Assembly (NCBI RefSeq): GCF_900188275.1
Contig: NZ_FZNY01000001.1
Location: 1,116,001 to 1,180,000 of the forward strand
Origin: Dokdonia pacifica
GTDB lineage: Bacteria > Bacteroidota > Bacteroidia > Flavobacteriales > Flavobacteriaceae
Length of the DNA: 64,000 nt
Direction: 5' to 3'
Within the stretch, counting starts at the first letter, position 1. Each line of letters begins with the position of its first letter. Below, in pieces: positions 42,803-51,881 of this stretch. Both the position numbers and the translations under genes were made by a program. The notes under the pieces are model-generated. The model was not told the origin of the DNA. It was given only the letters and a program-made list of their open reading frames with translations, and searched no databases.

Positions 42803-43204
42803 TTAATGATTAGATAATAACCATACTCCAAAAATAACGACTATAAAGTAACCTACTATTGTAAAAGCACCTGCATAATCTTTTGCAATTCGTTGCCCAA
42901 ATAATAACATTAATAATGTAATTGCACCCGTGATAGATCCGTATAATCCCATCATTGGATTGTTGTTTATAGCAAGTTGATAAATACCTATTCCAGCAAG
43001 TACAGATGCAAGTAAATCTAAGACCACTAAAACACCTACTAAAAGGGGGACCATGCTTCCTAAAAATGTTTCTTTAAAATGACTGTTTAACCAAGCTATT
43101 TGACCTTTCCAATCAAATACTTTATCGAGTCCAGATTGTAAGAAAGTGATAATAATAAATAGTAAAATTAAAATCTCAGTAATATTAGGTAGTAAATAGT
43201 CCAT
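42803..43204 (-). CDS. DoxX-like small membrane protein
   Basis: A 133-aa protein with four predicted transmembrane segments (ILILLFIIITFLQSG, LLVGVLVVLDLLASVLAGIGIY, GSITGAITLLMLLFG, FTIVGYFIVVIFGVWLL), matching DoxX-type proteins. These are linked with redox enzymes in some bacteria, but no partner is evident here. It lies downstream of holB in the same direction with a 71-bp gap. Confidence 0.78.
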   Translation of the reverse strand: MDYLLPNITEILILLFIIITFLQSGLDKVFDWKGQIAWLNSHFKETFLGSMVPLLVGVLVVLDLLASVLAGIGIYQLAINNNPMMGLYGSITGAITLLMLLFGQRIAKDYAGAFTIVGYFIVVIFGVWLLSNH

Positions 43205-43275
43205 ATATTGTATTTTGTAAAACTAAATATATTTTTAGAGAATTCTAAAAATAATATAACTCATTGATTATATCG

Positions 43276-44421
43276 TTATTTACGATGAAGTAGTCGTGTT
43301 AATTTTATAGAAAGATCCGATAAAATAATACGAGCATTACCATTGCGTTCTATGTGATATGATGCATCTTGAAGCTCAGAAATGATGTCCATAATGTTAT
43401 TTCCATGCACAAAAGGGGCAAATTTTCGAAGGTCAAAACCTGTCTTTGGTTCAAGATATACAAGCGTCTCTGTTTTGTAATTTAAGAGCATCGCTTGACG
43501 GAAAAATTGCACACAATAATTAAGGAAATTTTTCTGTGTTTCTCGACCCGTTTTTGCAATCATTTCACTCCAGTCTAATAGCCCAATAACAGACTCTTTT
43601 TTGCCTTTGGCCATAAAAGCAGTTCGAACCCAAGTAATAAACCATTTTTCAAATTGTACATCGTCTCCATCTTGACGCAAGATGTGTAATGCGGTATTAT
43701 AATCCCCTTGAGCTTGATGTGCTATTTTTTGTGCTTCTTTAGGATCAGATTGCTGTTTGGTTATAAGTGCATTTGCAAGATGAGCTTCACTTATTGCAGG
43801 AAAATGCAATACCTGACATCTAGATTTGATCGTATCTATAATCTGATCTTCATTTTCTGTAATAAGAATAAATAGTGTTTTAGATGGTGGTTCTTCTATA
43901 AGTTTTAGAAGTTTATTTGCTGCTGCGGTATTCATTTTTTCGGCCATCCAGATAATCATCACTTTATAACCTCCTTCATAAGCCTTTAACGCAAGTGATT
44001 TATTAATATCTATAGCCTCATCTACACCTATTTGCCCTTGTTTTTTTTCTATATCTATATGTTTGTGCCATTCGAAAAGATCACCATAGGAGTTTTCTTT
44101 AACAAATGACCGCCATTCGGCAGCAAAATGACTAGATACAGGATGGCTTTTTACAGAGCTTGTTGTAGCTACGGGAAATGCAAAATGTAAATCAGGATGT
44201 GCCAGTTGCTCAAACTTAAGATTACAAGAGGCATTACCTCCAGAATTTTCACCATTTGTATTTAAACATAAAATATATTGTGCATAGGCAATAGCCATAG
44301 GTAAAGTGCCTGATCCAGCCCTTCCTACAAAAAGCTGAGCATGCGCAATACGACCTGCATCCACACTTGTGGTAAGGTGATTTTTAATAAAATCTTGACC
44401 GATAACGTTTTCGAAAAGCAT
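43276..44421 (-). CDS. holB: DNA polymerase III delta' subunit
   Basis: A clamp-loader component (381 aa). The start is set at 44421 (MLFENVIGQDFIKNHL), the conserved start of the domain; the frame runs further upstream through unrelated sequence. An AAA+ region opens HAQLFVGRAGSGTLPMAIAYAQ, a degenerate P-loop without the Lys as is usual in delta'. Motifs KVMIIWMAEKMNTAAANKLLKLIEEPP and ILITENEDQIIDTIKSRCQ are typical. A -7 box lies only 6 bp upstream of the start, so the mRNA may be almost leaderless. Confidence 0.93.
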   Translation of the reverse strand: MLFENVIGQDFIKNHLTTSVDAGRIAHAQLFVGRAGSGTLPMAIAYAQYILCLNTNGENSGGNASCNLKFEQLAHPDLHFAFPVATTSSVKSHPVSSHFAAEWRSFVKENSYGDLFEWHKHIDIEKKQGQIGVDEAIDINKSLALKAYEGGYKVMIIWMAEKMNTAAANKLLKLIEEPPSKTLFILITENEDQIIDTIKSRCQVLHFPAISEAHLANALITKQQSDPKEAQKIAHQAQGDYNTALHILRQDGDDVQFEKWFITWVRTAFMAKGKKESVIGLLDWSEMIAKTGRETQKNFLNYCVQFFRQAMLLNYKTETLVYLEPKTGFDLRKFAPFVHGNNIMDIISELQDASYHIERNGNARIILSDLSIKLTRLLHRK

Positions 44422-44427
44422 ATGTGT

Positions 44428-44435
44428 CAAATATA
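44428..44435 (-). promoter_or_regulatory. -7 box at holB start
   Basis: The minus strand reads TATATTTG, ending 6 bp upstream of the ATG, which would give a leaderless or near-leaderless transcript. Confidence 0.4.
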
Positions 44436-44469
44436 AAAGAAATGTAACGTATATAAAGGCTCTAACTAC

Positions 44470-44477
44470 TATATTTG
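44470..44477 (+). promoter_or_regulatory. possible -7 box for pgk
   Basis: TATATTTG on the plus strand, 112 bp before the pgk ATG. Confidence 0.35.
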
Positions 44478-44589
44478 CTAGTAAACTACATTGGAGCAAC
44501 TCCATAAGCTAGTTTAAATAAAAATCATTTGATTGCAAGGCAGGCCTTGTAATTTTTAAATCTCGATGATCGAGTAAAATTAATGAGTA

Positions 44590-45777
44590 ATGAAGACAGT
44601 AGACCACTTCAATTTTGAAAATAAAAAAGCATTAATACGCGTAGATTTTAATGTACCATTAGATGACCAACTTCAAGTAACCGATACTACAAGGATTGAA
44701 GCTGCAAAACCTACCATTTTAAAAATTCTAGAAGATGGGGGAGCTGCAATTTTAATGTCACACCTTGGAAGACCGAAAGCACAAGAAGATGAATTTTCTA
44801 TGAAGCACATTTGCAGTAAGGTTTCTGAAATTATTGGTGTAGAAGTTATATATGTATCTAATTGTATAGGTGAAGAGGCTATTCAAGCTGCCCAAAACCT
44901 AGAGATGGGTCAGATTTTATTACTTGAGAATCTTAGATATCACGATGAAGAGAAAAAAGGGGATATTGCTTTCGCGAAAGCGTTATCAGAACTAGGAGAT
45001 ATTTATGTAAATGATGCCTTCGGTACAGCACATAGAGCACACGCATCTACAACAATTATTGCTCAGTTTTTTCCAGAAAACAAATGCTTTGGAAATTTAC
45101 TTTCTAAAGAAATAGAAAGTTTAGATCGTGTATTAAATAATAGTGAAAAACCAGTTTTAGCAATTTTAGGAGGAGCTAAAGTATCATCAAAAATTACAGT
45201 GATTGAAAACATCCTTGATAAAGTAGATGCTATGATCATAGGTGGCGGGATGGCTTATACATTTATTAAAGCTCAAGGAGGATCTATAGGAAATTCTATT
45301 TGTGAAGATGATAAAATGCCACTTGCTTTAGACATATTAAAAAAAGCCGAAGAGAAAAATGTGACGATTCATTTACCTATAGATGTATTAGCTGCAGATG
45401 ATTTTTCTGAGGCTGCAAACACAAAAGTGATCGCTATTAATGAGATTCCTGACGGATGGCAAGGCTTAGATGCAGGGCCAGGTTCTGTTCAAGTATTTGA
45501 TGCTGTTGTTCAGAAATCTAAAACTATTTTATGGAATGGTCCTTTAGGTGTTTTTGAAATGGCCCCTTTTGCAGGAGCTACTATTGCACTTGGAAATAGT
45601 ATTGCAGAAGCTACTAAAAATGGTGCCTTTTCTCTCGTTGGAGGTGGTGATAGTGTTGCAGCAGTAAAGCAATTTGGCTTTGATAACAAAGTAAGTTATG
45701 TGTCTACTGGAGGTGGTGCTATGTTAGAAATGTTAGAAGGAAAAACATTGCCTGGTATTGCTGCTATTTTAGAATAA
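44590..45777 (+). CDS. pgk: phosphoglycerate kinase
   Basis: A glycolytic and gluconeogenic enzyme that interconverts 1,3-bisphosphoglycerate + ADP and 3-phosphoglycerate + ATP; 395 aa, normal length. Motifs: the N-terminal RVDFNVPL, the substrate site HLGRPK, NDAFGTAHRAHAST and the nucleotide-site GGGDSVAAVKQFG. Residues 127-131 (IAFAKALSELGD) are the palindromic repeat, fitting the family's ordinary FAK-x-L pattern at this position with no added length. It is divergent from holB and ends in a strong terminator. Confidence 0.98.
   Translation: MKTVDHFNFENKKALIRVDFNVPLDDQLQVTDTTRIEAAKPTILKILEDGGAAILMSHLGRPKAQEDEFSMKHICSKVSEIIGVEVIYVSNCIGEEAIQAAQNLEMGQILLLENLRYHDEEKKGDIAFAKALSELGDIYVNDAFGTAHRAHASTTIIAQFFPENKCFGNLLSKEIESLDRVLNNSEKPVLAILGGAKVSSKITVIENILDKVDAMIIGGGMAYTFIKAQGGSIGNSICEDDKMPLALDILKKAEEKNVTIHLPIDVLAADDFSEAANTKVIAINEIPDGWQGLDAGPGSVQVFDAVVQKSKTILWNGPLGVFEMAPFAGATIALGNSIAEATKNGAFSLVGGGDSVAAVKQFGFDNKVSYVSTGGGAMLEMLEGKTLPGIAAILE
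44968..44981. repeat. palindromic repeat core inside pgk
   Basis: Exact core read as AFAKA at residues 127-131, just before the conserved NDAFGTAHR segment. Confidence 0.95.
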
Positions 45778-45802
45778 AAACGATCAAAATTTATAAAGTT
45801 AA

Positions 45803-45837
45803 AAAGAAAGCTGCCTAACTAGGCAGCTTTCTTTTTT
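45803..45837 (+). terminator. intrinsic terminator of pgk
   Basis: GAAAGCTGCCTA (45806-45817) pairs with TAGGCAGCTTTC (45820-45831) and is followed by T6. Confidence 0.9.
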
Positions 45838-45927
45838 ATGATAATAAAGTATATTAATACGCAACCATAATTAAGTTTATGGGTCTTTATAGTATAGAAG
45901 AATACTAACGATCTCATTCAATCAATT

Positions 45928-47736
45928 ATGAAAAACTATATTAAATTTTTTTTATTCTTAGTGTTTGTAGGAGTAATATCCTGTTCTGATGATGATGTTT
46001 TACCGGATGATGCAAATAACCCTATAGAAGGAGAAACACCCGATGCTTCTAATTTTTCTGAGAATTTTGGAGCAGAAATAAGCCGAGATTTTATAGGTCG
46101 TATAATTGATATAAACAGTATTCCTATTCCGGATGTACAGATAACGATAGGTTCGAGTACAACGACAACAGATGTAAATGGCATTTTTATTATTGATAAT
46201 GCTACCGTTTTTGAGCGCTTTGGGTATATAAAGGCTACAAAGCAAGGATATATTCATGCTTCTAGAAGTGTTACACCTACAAATGGAAGAAACAGCATCA
46301 CCATTATGATGCTTGAAGAAACGGTATCTGGAACTACCTCAAGTGGAGAACAAGCACTTATTGATAATGGAAATGGCGCTTCTGTATCACTTTCAGGCGC
46401 TTATGTAAATGCAGATGGCGAGGCTTACGAAGGAAGTGTACAGGTAATATTACATCACTTAAACCCTACAGACGAAACCGTTAATCAACAAATGCCTGGG
46501 ATGCTTTATGCACAAGATTCGGATAATAGAGAGCGTGCATTACAAACCTTTGGAATGCTAGCTGTTGAGTTAAGAGGTGAAAATGGAGAAGATCTTAATC
46601 TTGCCGATGATACAACAGCAGAAATCACAATCCCTCTAGATGCTAGCTTATTGACAGATGCCCCTCCTACAATTCCATTATGGTATTTTGATGAAGATAA
46701 AGGATATTGGATTGAAGATGGTATAGCCGTCCTTCAAGGAAATACATATGTAGGAACAGTATCTCATTTTTCTTTTTGGAATTGTGACATTCCAACAGAA
46801 GCTTATGTTGTGTGTTTTAATGTTGTAGATGACCAAGGAAATCCCTTTTCATATCAAACAATAAAAATAACAAGTACTGTATATGGATCAACATATGGTG
46901 CTACCAATGCACTAGGAGAAGTCTGTGGATTCGTTCCAGCCAATGAAACATTAGTTTTAGAAGCTTTTACAGCAAACTGTGAAAATTCTGCAATTCATAT
47001 TCAAAATGTTGGTCCATTTACGGAAGATACTACAGTAAATATAGTCGTTACCTTTGAAAATGAGGAAATTTCAGAAGCTATTACTGGTGTATTAAATGAT
47101 TGCGATAGTAACCTAATTAATAACGGATATGCAATTATTACATATGGAGCAAGTGAACAGGTAGTAGGAGTTACAAATGGTGCTTTTGATACTTCATTTA
47201 TTCGTTGTAATGATAATTTAAATTATACGATACAAGGATTTGACTTAGATAATCTTCAACAATCTGATATTTTCTCCTATACATTTACAACTCCCTCTTC
47301 TAATGCAGGAACGATACCTGTATGTAATGACTTGGATGAATTTATTGAATATTCTATTGATGATGGAGCTCAAAGTTTACTTATTACTTCAAATATTTAC
47401 GCCGTTTTAACAGACCTTTTAGTAGCAGATGTCCCTACATTAATTATTAATGGTTCTGAACCAACATCCAACAACGGTATATTTATGTACGGTCAATTAA
47501 ATCCAGCCCCATATATTGGAACCTACGATTATTTAGATTTTAATGATTTAGAAAATGACAGAGGGTTTGATATTTCTGAATATCTAGGTCAAATGGATAA
47601 TAATACCATTTTATATACTCTTGAAAATTTTGGAAATGTGGGGCAATACATTGACATTACATTTTCAGGAACCTATGATAATGATTCAGGAACACATACT
47701 ATTACAGGAACTATTCATGTATTAAGAGATGAGTAA
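45928..47736 (+). CDS. surface lipoprotein with carboxypeptidase regulatory-like domain
   Basis: A 602-aa lipoprotein (lipobox Cys19, VGVISCSDDD). Residues about 50-105 look like a carboxypeptidase regulatory-like beta-sandwich (GRIIDINSIPIPDVQITIGSS ... TTDVNGIFIIDNA). A long beta-rich stalk follows with a ZU5/GAIN-like flavour (AEITIPLDASLL ... IPLWYFDEDKGYWIEDG). Such proteins are large cell-surface lipoproteins of Bacteroidota with unknown ligands. The gene is monocistronic between two terminators. Confidence 0.82.
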   Translation: MKNYIKFFLFLVFVGVISCSDDDVLPDDANNPIEGETPDASNFSENFGAEISRDFIGRIIDINSIPIPDVQITIGSSTTTTDVNGIFIIDNATVFERFGYIKATKQGYIHASRSVTPTNGRNSITIMMLEETVSGTTSSGEQALIDNGNGASVSLSGAYVNADGEAYEGSVQVILHHLNPTDETVNQQMPGMLYAQDSDNRERALQTFGMLAVELRGENGEDLNLADDTTAEITIPLDASLLTDAPPTIPLWYFDEDKGYWIEDGIAVLQGNTYVGTVSHFSFWNCDIPTEAYVVCFNVVDDQGNPFSYQTIKITSTVYGSTYGATNALGEVCGFVPANETLVLEAFTANCENSAIHIQNVGPFTEDTTVNIVVTFENEEISEAITGVLNDCDSNLINNGYAIITYGASEQVVGVTNGAFDTSFIRCNDNLNYTIQGFDLDNLQQSDIFSYTFTTPSSNAGTIPVCNDLDEFIEYSIDDGAQSLLITSNIYAVLTDLLVADVPTLIINGSEPTSNNGIFMYGQLNPAPYIGTYDYLDFNDLENDRGFDISEYLGQMDNNTILYTLENFGNVGQYIDITFSGTYDNDSGTHTITGTIHVLRDE

Positions 47737-47757
47737 GGTGATATACCCTTATTTAAG

Positions 47758-47788
47758 AAAAAAGCCACTTTGTTTAGTGGCTTTTTTT
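47758..47788 (+). terminator. intrinsic terminator after the surface lipoprotein gene
   Basis: AAAAAAGCCACT (47758-47769) pairs with AGTGGCTTTTTT (47776-47787). Confidence 0.88.
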
Positions 47789-47832
47789 CTGTCTTTACAG
47801 TCGTATTTTGAGATCACTTATGAATAAACACC

Positions 47833-47840
47833 TATATTTG
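47833..47840 (+). promoter_or_regulatory. Bacteroidota -7 box for the transglycosylase gene
   Basis: TATATTTG matches TAnnTTTG, 49 bp before the start codon. Confidence 0.5.
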
Positions 47841-47889
47841 AAGAACACACAATTCATACGAATTTTGTAATACCCTCGTTGTAAAAACT

Positions 47890-49485
47890 ATGAGATTACT
47901 TCATATATATACCCTTGTTGGATGTTTGTTGGTTTCCGCTTTCGCGAAAGCGCAAGACACCTTATCCTATGAGACGTTTAAGAAAAATAATAAAGAACGT
48001 GTGGGTCTAGAAAGAGATACCATTACGATTATAGATTCTATTACGACCACTTCTTTTGTAAACGAAATAGATAAAGTAGAACTTAAAACTCTTTCAAGAG
48101 ACTCTGTAGTCTTTAAACTGGAAGATGAGCCGCTTGCAGCACGCCTTGATTCCTTGTGGCGTCATGAGTTAGCTCGCATGGATTTGTATGATTCCATCAC
48201 TAATATGGTTCAAGGATTAGAATACAAAGAAGAGGTGTACTTAGATTTACCTACAGATACCCTAAAAAAACGGCTTGCACTTATAAATGAAAGAACTCCT
48301 TTTAATGTTGGATATACAGCTTCTTTAGAAAGCGTAATAAAAGGCTATTTAAAGCGCCATAAACCAAGTATGGAGCGCCTTATGGAGATCAGTCAGTTTT
48401 ACTTCCCGATGTTTGAAGAGACCTTAGATAAATATGATATTCCATTAGAGATGAAATATCTTGCTATTGTAGAGTCGGCATTACGACCACGTGCAAAATC
48501 TAGGGTAGGAGCAACAGGCTTATGGCAATTTATGTTTAGTACAGGAAAGATATATGGTCTTGATGTAAATTCTTATGTAGATGAGCGTATGGATCCTATA
48601 ATGGCTACCGAAGCTGCGTGTCAATATCTTTCAAAACTCTATGAACTTTTTGGAGATTGGGATCTTGCTTTGGCGTCTTATAATTCTGGACCAGGTAATG
48701 TGTCAAAAGCGATTAGACGTAGTGGAGGGTATCAAAATTATTGGAATATCCGTAATAATCTTCCACGTGAAACCGCAGGATATGTACCAGCTTTTCTAGC
48801 AACGATGTATCTTTTTGAATATGCAGATGAGCATGGATACCAACCCAAGAAAGCTCCAGTAAATTACTTTGAAACAGATACAGTACACGTAAAACAGTTA
48901 ATCACCTTAGAGCAAGTTGCTAAAATTACAGGTGAGCCACTAGAGGTGATACAGTTTTTAAACCCTTCTTATAAACTTGATATTATTCCCGTTGTAAAAG
49001 ATGAGAAGTATTACTTGAGACTTCCAGTGGAAAAAATAGGACCTTTTGTACAGAATGAGGAGGAGATATACGCTTTCGCGAAAGCGGAAATAGATAAAAG
49101 AGAAAAACCATTACCAAAATTTACAACCTCCAGTAGCCAGGTGCGATATCGCGTGCGAAGTGGTGATTATTTAGGGAAAATAGCCAATAGATATGGAGTG
49201 CGAGTAAGTCAAATAAAAAAATGGAATAACCTTAAATCTAATAATTTAAGAGTGGGACAACGCTTAACAATATATCCTCGTAAGCCTGTTACTTCTTCCA
49301 GTTCTTCGAGTAGTGCAAAAACAGTAGTAAATAATGGGAAAAAGGTATATACTGTAAAGCAGGGAGACTCTTTATGGAAGATTGCAAATAAATTTCCAGG
49401 GGTTAGTGTAAGTAATATTAAAGTTTGGAACGATATTAGCGGTACTAATTTAAAACCGGGAATGAAACTTATTGTTTCAAAATAA
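47890..49485 (+). CDS. mltD: MltD-like lytic transglycosylase with two LysM domains
   Basis: A periplasmic or outer-membrane peptidoglycan-cleaving enzyme (531 aa). The signal peptide ends at residues 16-22, S-AFAKA-Q; the A-x-A/Q site is built from a palindromic repeat. The SLT domain has the catalytic Glu in YLAIVESALRPRAKS, then GATGLWQFM and the Gly-rich ALASYNSGPGNV. Two LysM domains follow (RYRVRSGDYLGKIANRYG; VYTVKQGDSLWKIANKF). A second palindrome encodes residues 395-399 (YAFAKAEIDK) in the linker before LysM1. It is followed after 23 bp by a DUF4837 lipoprotein gene. Confidence 0.95.
   Translation: MRLLHIYTLVGCLLVSAFAKAQDTLSYETFKKNNKERVGLERDTITIIDSITTTSFVNEIDKVELKTLSRDSVVFKLEDEPLAARLDSLWRHELARMDLYDSITNMVQGLEYKEEVYLDLPTDTLKKRLALINERTPFNVGYTASLESVIKGYLKRHKPSMERLMEISQFYFPMFEETLDKYDIPLEMKYLAIVESALRPRAKSRVGATGLWQFMFSTGKIYGLDVNSYVDERMDPIMATEAACQYLSKLYELFGDWDLALASYNSGPGNVSKAIRRSGGYQNYWNIRNNLPRETAGYVPAFLATMYLFEYADEHGYQPKKAPVNYFETDTVHVKQLITLEQVAKITGEPLEVIQFLNPSYKLDIIPVVKDEKYYLRLPVEKIGPFVQNEEEIYAFAKAEIDKREKPLPKFTTSSSQVRYRVRSGDYLGKIANRYGVRVSQIKKWNNLKSNNLRVGQRLTIYPRKPVTSSSSSSSAKTVVNNGKKVYTVKQGDSLWKIANKFPGVSVSNIKVWNDISGTNLKPGMKLIVSK
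47938..47951. repeat. palindromic repeat core at the mltD signal-peptide cleavage site
   Basis: Exact core read as AFAKA at residues 17-21, immediately before Gln22, the likely first mature residue. Confidence 0.95.
49072..49085. repeat. palindromic repeat core, second copy in mltD
   Basis: Exact core read as AFAKA at residues 395-399, in the linker between the SLT and first LysM domains. Confidence 0.95.
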
Positions 49486-49508
49486 GGACATTAAAAACGT
49501 ATGATATC

Positions 49509-50486
49509 ATGAAAAAATTACTCGTAGCCATTCTCTTTTTAGGAGTTTTTATTTCTTGTGAAAAAACTTCAAAAAAGCCATCATTAGAGGGATCTGTAGG
49601 AAATACTAATACTATAAAAATGGTTGTAGATAAGGATCTATGGCAAGGACGTGTAGGAGATACATTGCGTAGTATCTTAGCAGCTCCAGTAGATGGATTA
49701 CCAAGAGAAGAACCTCTTTTTACCCTAGATCAAATAACTCCAGATAAGTTTACAGGTTTTGTATCTAAAAGCAGAAACTTTCTTTCTACAAAACTAGGAG
49801 AGCCTTCTAGCTTTTCTATAGAAGAAGATGTAACAGCAAGAAGGCAAACAGCAGTGATGATTTCTGGAGAAGATGAAGATGCTATTATTGAAGTTTTTAA
49901 AACAAATAAAGATAAAATTATAGAAGCTTTTAAAACGCGAGAACTTAAAAATACACAAGCACGTATACGAAGCTCTCTTAAAAAAACAGACTCTTTAAAA
50001 GCTACTTTTGGAGTCAATATGCGTTTTCCTACAGCCTATGATTATGTAAAAAAAGAAAAGAATTTCTTTTGGATGCGTAAAGAAATAAAAAGAAGTGGAA
50101 ACATGAATATTACAGTATATGAGGTACCACTTCACGCAATAGATCAAGATACTTTTTCTGTAGCACGTATAGTACGTATGAGAGATTCTGTTTCTGGGGC
50201 TAATGTTGGTTTAAATCAAGGTCGTTTTGTAACAGAACTTTCTCTTGCTCCTCAATTATTTGAATCAGAAATAGATGGTCGTTTTGCTTGGGAAATGAAA
50301 GGAACTTGGGAAGTAAGAGATGGCAGGCTTATGGCTGGACCATTTATAAACTATGCTATACGTGATGAAAAAAATAATAGATATGTTGTGGTAGAAGGGT
50401 TTATATTTTCTCCCTCACTAGATCAACGTGATAATATGTTTGAACTAGAAGCAATTATAAAATCTACCCGTTTTTTAGACAAGTAA
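49509..50486 (+). CDS. DUF4837-family lipoprotein
   Basis: A 325-aa lipoprotein with a lipobox at Cys17 (LGVFISCEKTSKK). The body opens IKMVVDKDLWQGRVGDTLRS and contains FRFPTAYDYVKKEKNFFWMRKE-type sequence characteristic of DUF4837, a Bacteroidota family of unknown function. It is close behind the transglycosylase gene in the same direction, so a cell-wall link is possible. It ends in a strong terminator. Confidence 0.85.
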   Translation: MKKLLVAILFLGVFISCEKTSKKPSLEGSVGNTNTIKMVVDKDLWQGRVGDTLRSILAAPVDGLPREEPLFTLDQITPDKFTGFVSKSRNFLSTKLGEPSSFSIEEDVTARRQTAVMISGEDEDAIIEVFKTNKDKIIEAFKTRELKNTQARIRSSLKKTDSLKATFGVNMRFPTAYDYVKKEKNFFWMRKEIKRSGNMNITVYEVPLHAIDQDTFSVARIVRMRDSVSGANVGLNQGRFVTELSLAPQLFESEIDGRFAWEMKGTWEVRDGRLMAGPFINYAIRDEKNNRYVVVEGFIFSPSLDQRDNMFELEAIIKSTRFLDK

Positions 50487-50511
50487 GATTTTTTCGTAAA
50501 TACATAAACTT

Positions 50512-50543
50512 AAAAAGCCCAATGTTTTTACATTGGGCTTTTT
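50512..50543. terminator. shared terminator between DUF4837 gene and tatA
   Basis: AAAAAGCCCAATG (50512-50524) pairs with CATTGGGCTTTTT (50531-50543), with A- and T-runs on both sides, between convergent genes. Confidence 0.88.
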
Positions 50544-50562
50544 GATTATACTGTAATTAAGA

Positions 50563-50754
50563 TTATTTTTTCTCTTCTAATTTAGAGTCTCCATCTTCAT
50601 CTTTGGAAGCTTTTTTAAATTCTTTAATACCGCCTCCAAGGCCACGCATCATTTCTGGTATTTTTTTACCTCCAAAAAGTAATAAAATAGCTAAAACAAT
50701 AAGACCTATTTGCCAAGGTCCGACCATACCTAAAAATATACCTAAAAAATTCAT
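50563..50754 (-). CDS. tatA: Sec-independent protein translocase TatA/E
   Basis: A 63-aa single-pass component of the twin-arginine pathway that forms the pore for folded proteins. The transmembrane helix (GPWQIGLIVLAILLLFGG) is followed by the amphipathic helix KKIPEMMRGLGGGIKEFKKA and an acidic, lysine-rich tail. Length and layout are those of TatA. tatC is not in the window. It has its own -7 box. Confidence 0.95.
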   Translation of the reverse strand: MNFLGIFLGMVGPWQIGLIVLAILLLFGGKKIPEMMRGLGGGIKEFKKASKDEDGDSKLEEKK

Positions 50755-50773
50755 GTCTTTAATTTTAGAATAG

Positions 50774-50781
50774 CAAAGATA
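50774..50781 (-). promoter_or_regulatory. Bacteroidota -7 box for tatA
   Basis: The minus strand reads TATCTTTG, 19 bp upstream of the tatA start. Confidence 0.5.
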
Positions 50782-50995
50782 CTAAAGAAAAATGATGGGG
50801 CAGTAGTATAGAGGCATTTTTAACCTAGATTATGCCTTAGAATCTCGCAATGAAGACATGAAGTGTAAAAAAACAACATAGTTTCTATGTGTAAAAATGG
50901 TCTTGCTATAGCTAAACTTGGAAATATAATGAAGATATCTATTCTACAGTAGTTCGCATCTAAAAATACCTGCCTAGGATTATACTTTAGATGGT

Positions 50996-51003
50996 TATAT
51001 TTG
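50996..51003 (+). promoter_or_regulatory. Bacteroidota -7 box for the M23 peptidase gene
   Basis: TATATTTG lies 7 bp before the ATG at 51011, implying an almost leaderless mRNA. Confidence 0.5.
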
Positions 51004-51010
51004 CAAGCAT

Positions 51011-51880
51011 ATGTCACGTAAAAAAGGCGAAAAAAAAGCAATAGCACAAAAACTCCTGCATAAATACAGGCTTGTTATCTTAAATGAAGACACGTTTGAA
51101 GAACGTATATCTTTTAAATTGACAAGGCTTAACGTATTTATTTTGGTGGGAATTTCTGCTATTATACTCATTGTACTCACTACGTTACTTATAGCATTTA
51201 CCCCTTTACGTGAATACATTCCAGGCTATTCTAGTAAAAAACTGAAATCACAAGCCGAAGAGTTATTAATAAAAACAGATTCTTTAAAAACAGTAATAGC
51301 CATTAATGAACAGCAGTATGCTTCTATACGCAAAGTACTAACGGGAGATATAAAAACAATAGAGTTTGACAAAGACTCTATAGAAGGTGTTATTAACTCT
51401 GAAAACGATGATATTACAATTCAGCCATCTAAAGAAGATTCATTGCTTAGAGCCACTGTAGAAGAGCAGGATAAATATAATCTTTTTGAAACCGCTACTA
51501 GATCGGCAGATTTTGCACTCTTTCCTCCTGTAAAAGGGCTTATTAGTTCTAAATATGATAGTGCTACAAAACATTATGCTGTAGATATTGTCACAGAAAA
51601 AGACGAACCTGTAAAAGCAGCAGCAGATGGTACAGTTATTTTTGCGTCTTGGACAGCAGATACAGGTCATGTAATTATTATAGAACATCAAAATAATTTA
51701 ATTACTGCATATAAACACAACGCCTCTTTGTCAAAACAACAAGGAGATCTTGTAAAAGCAGGAGAAGTAATCGCTATTGTTGGTAATACGGGAGAATTAA
51801 CAACAGGACCGCATTTACATTTCGAATTATGGAATAATGGATATCCCATAAATCCAACCAACTATATAGATTTTAAATAA
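51011..51880 (+). CDS. M23 (LytM) family peptidoglycan peptidase
   Basis: A 289-aa membrane-anchored endopeptidase. The cytoplasmic N-terminus is basic, a transmembrane helix follows near residues 40-62 (VFILVGISAIILIVLTTLLIAF), then a short coiled linker and a C-terminal LytM domain. The zinc ligands are recognisable in HYAVDIV (His, Asp) and GPHLHFE (H-x-H). It probably cuts peptide cross-links in the cell wall or activates amidases. The next gene starts 1 bp after its stop. Confidence 0.92.
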   Translation: MSRKKGEKKAIAQKLLHKYRLVILNEDTFEERISFKLTRLNVFILVGISAIILIVLTTLLIAFTPLREYIPGYSSKKLKSQAEELLIKTDSLKTVIAINEQQYASIRKVLTGDIKTIEFDKDSIEGVINSENDDITIQPSKEDSLLRATVEEQDKYNLFETATRSADFALFPPVKGLISSKYDSATKHYAVDIVTEKDEPVKAAADGTVIFASWTADTGHVIIIEHQNNLITAYKHNASLSKQQGDLVKAGEVIAIVGNTGELTTGPHLHFELWNNGYPINPTNYIDFK

Positions 51881-51881
51881 G

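Noticed and set aside
44422-44505. 28-residue hydrophobic extension of holB
   Set aside because: The conserved delta' start is MLFENVIGQ; the extension overlaps the promoter box and would add a membrane-like segment to a cytoplasmic protein.
48761-48773. Partial parS-like match TTCCACGTGAAAC inside mltD
   Set aside because: It lacks the outer bases and encodes the conserved transglycosylase segment NLPRETAGY, so protein conservation explains it; weak ParB binding is still possible.
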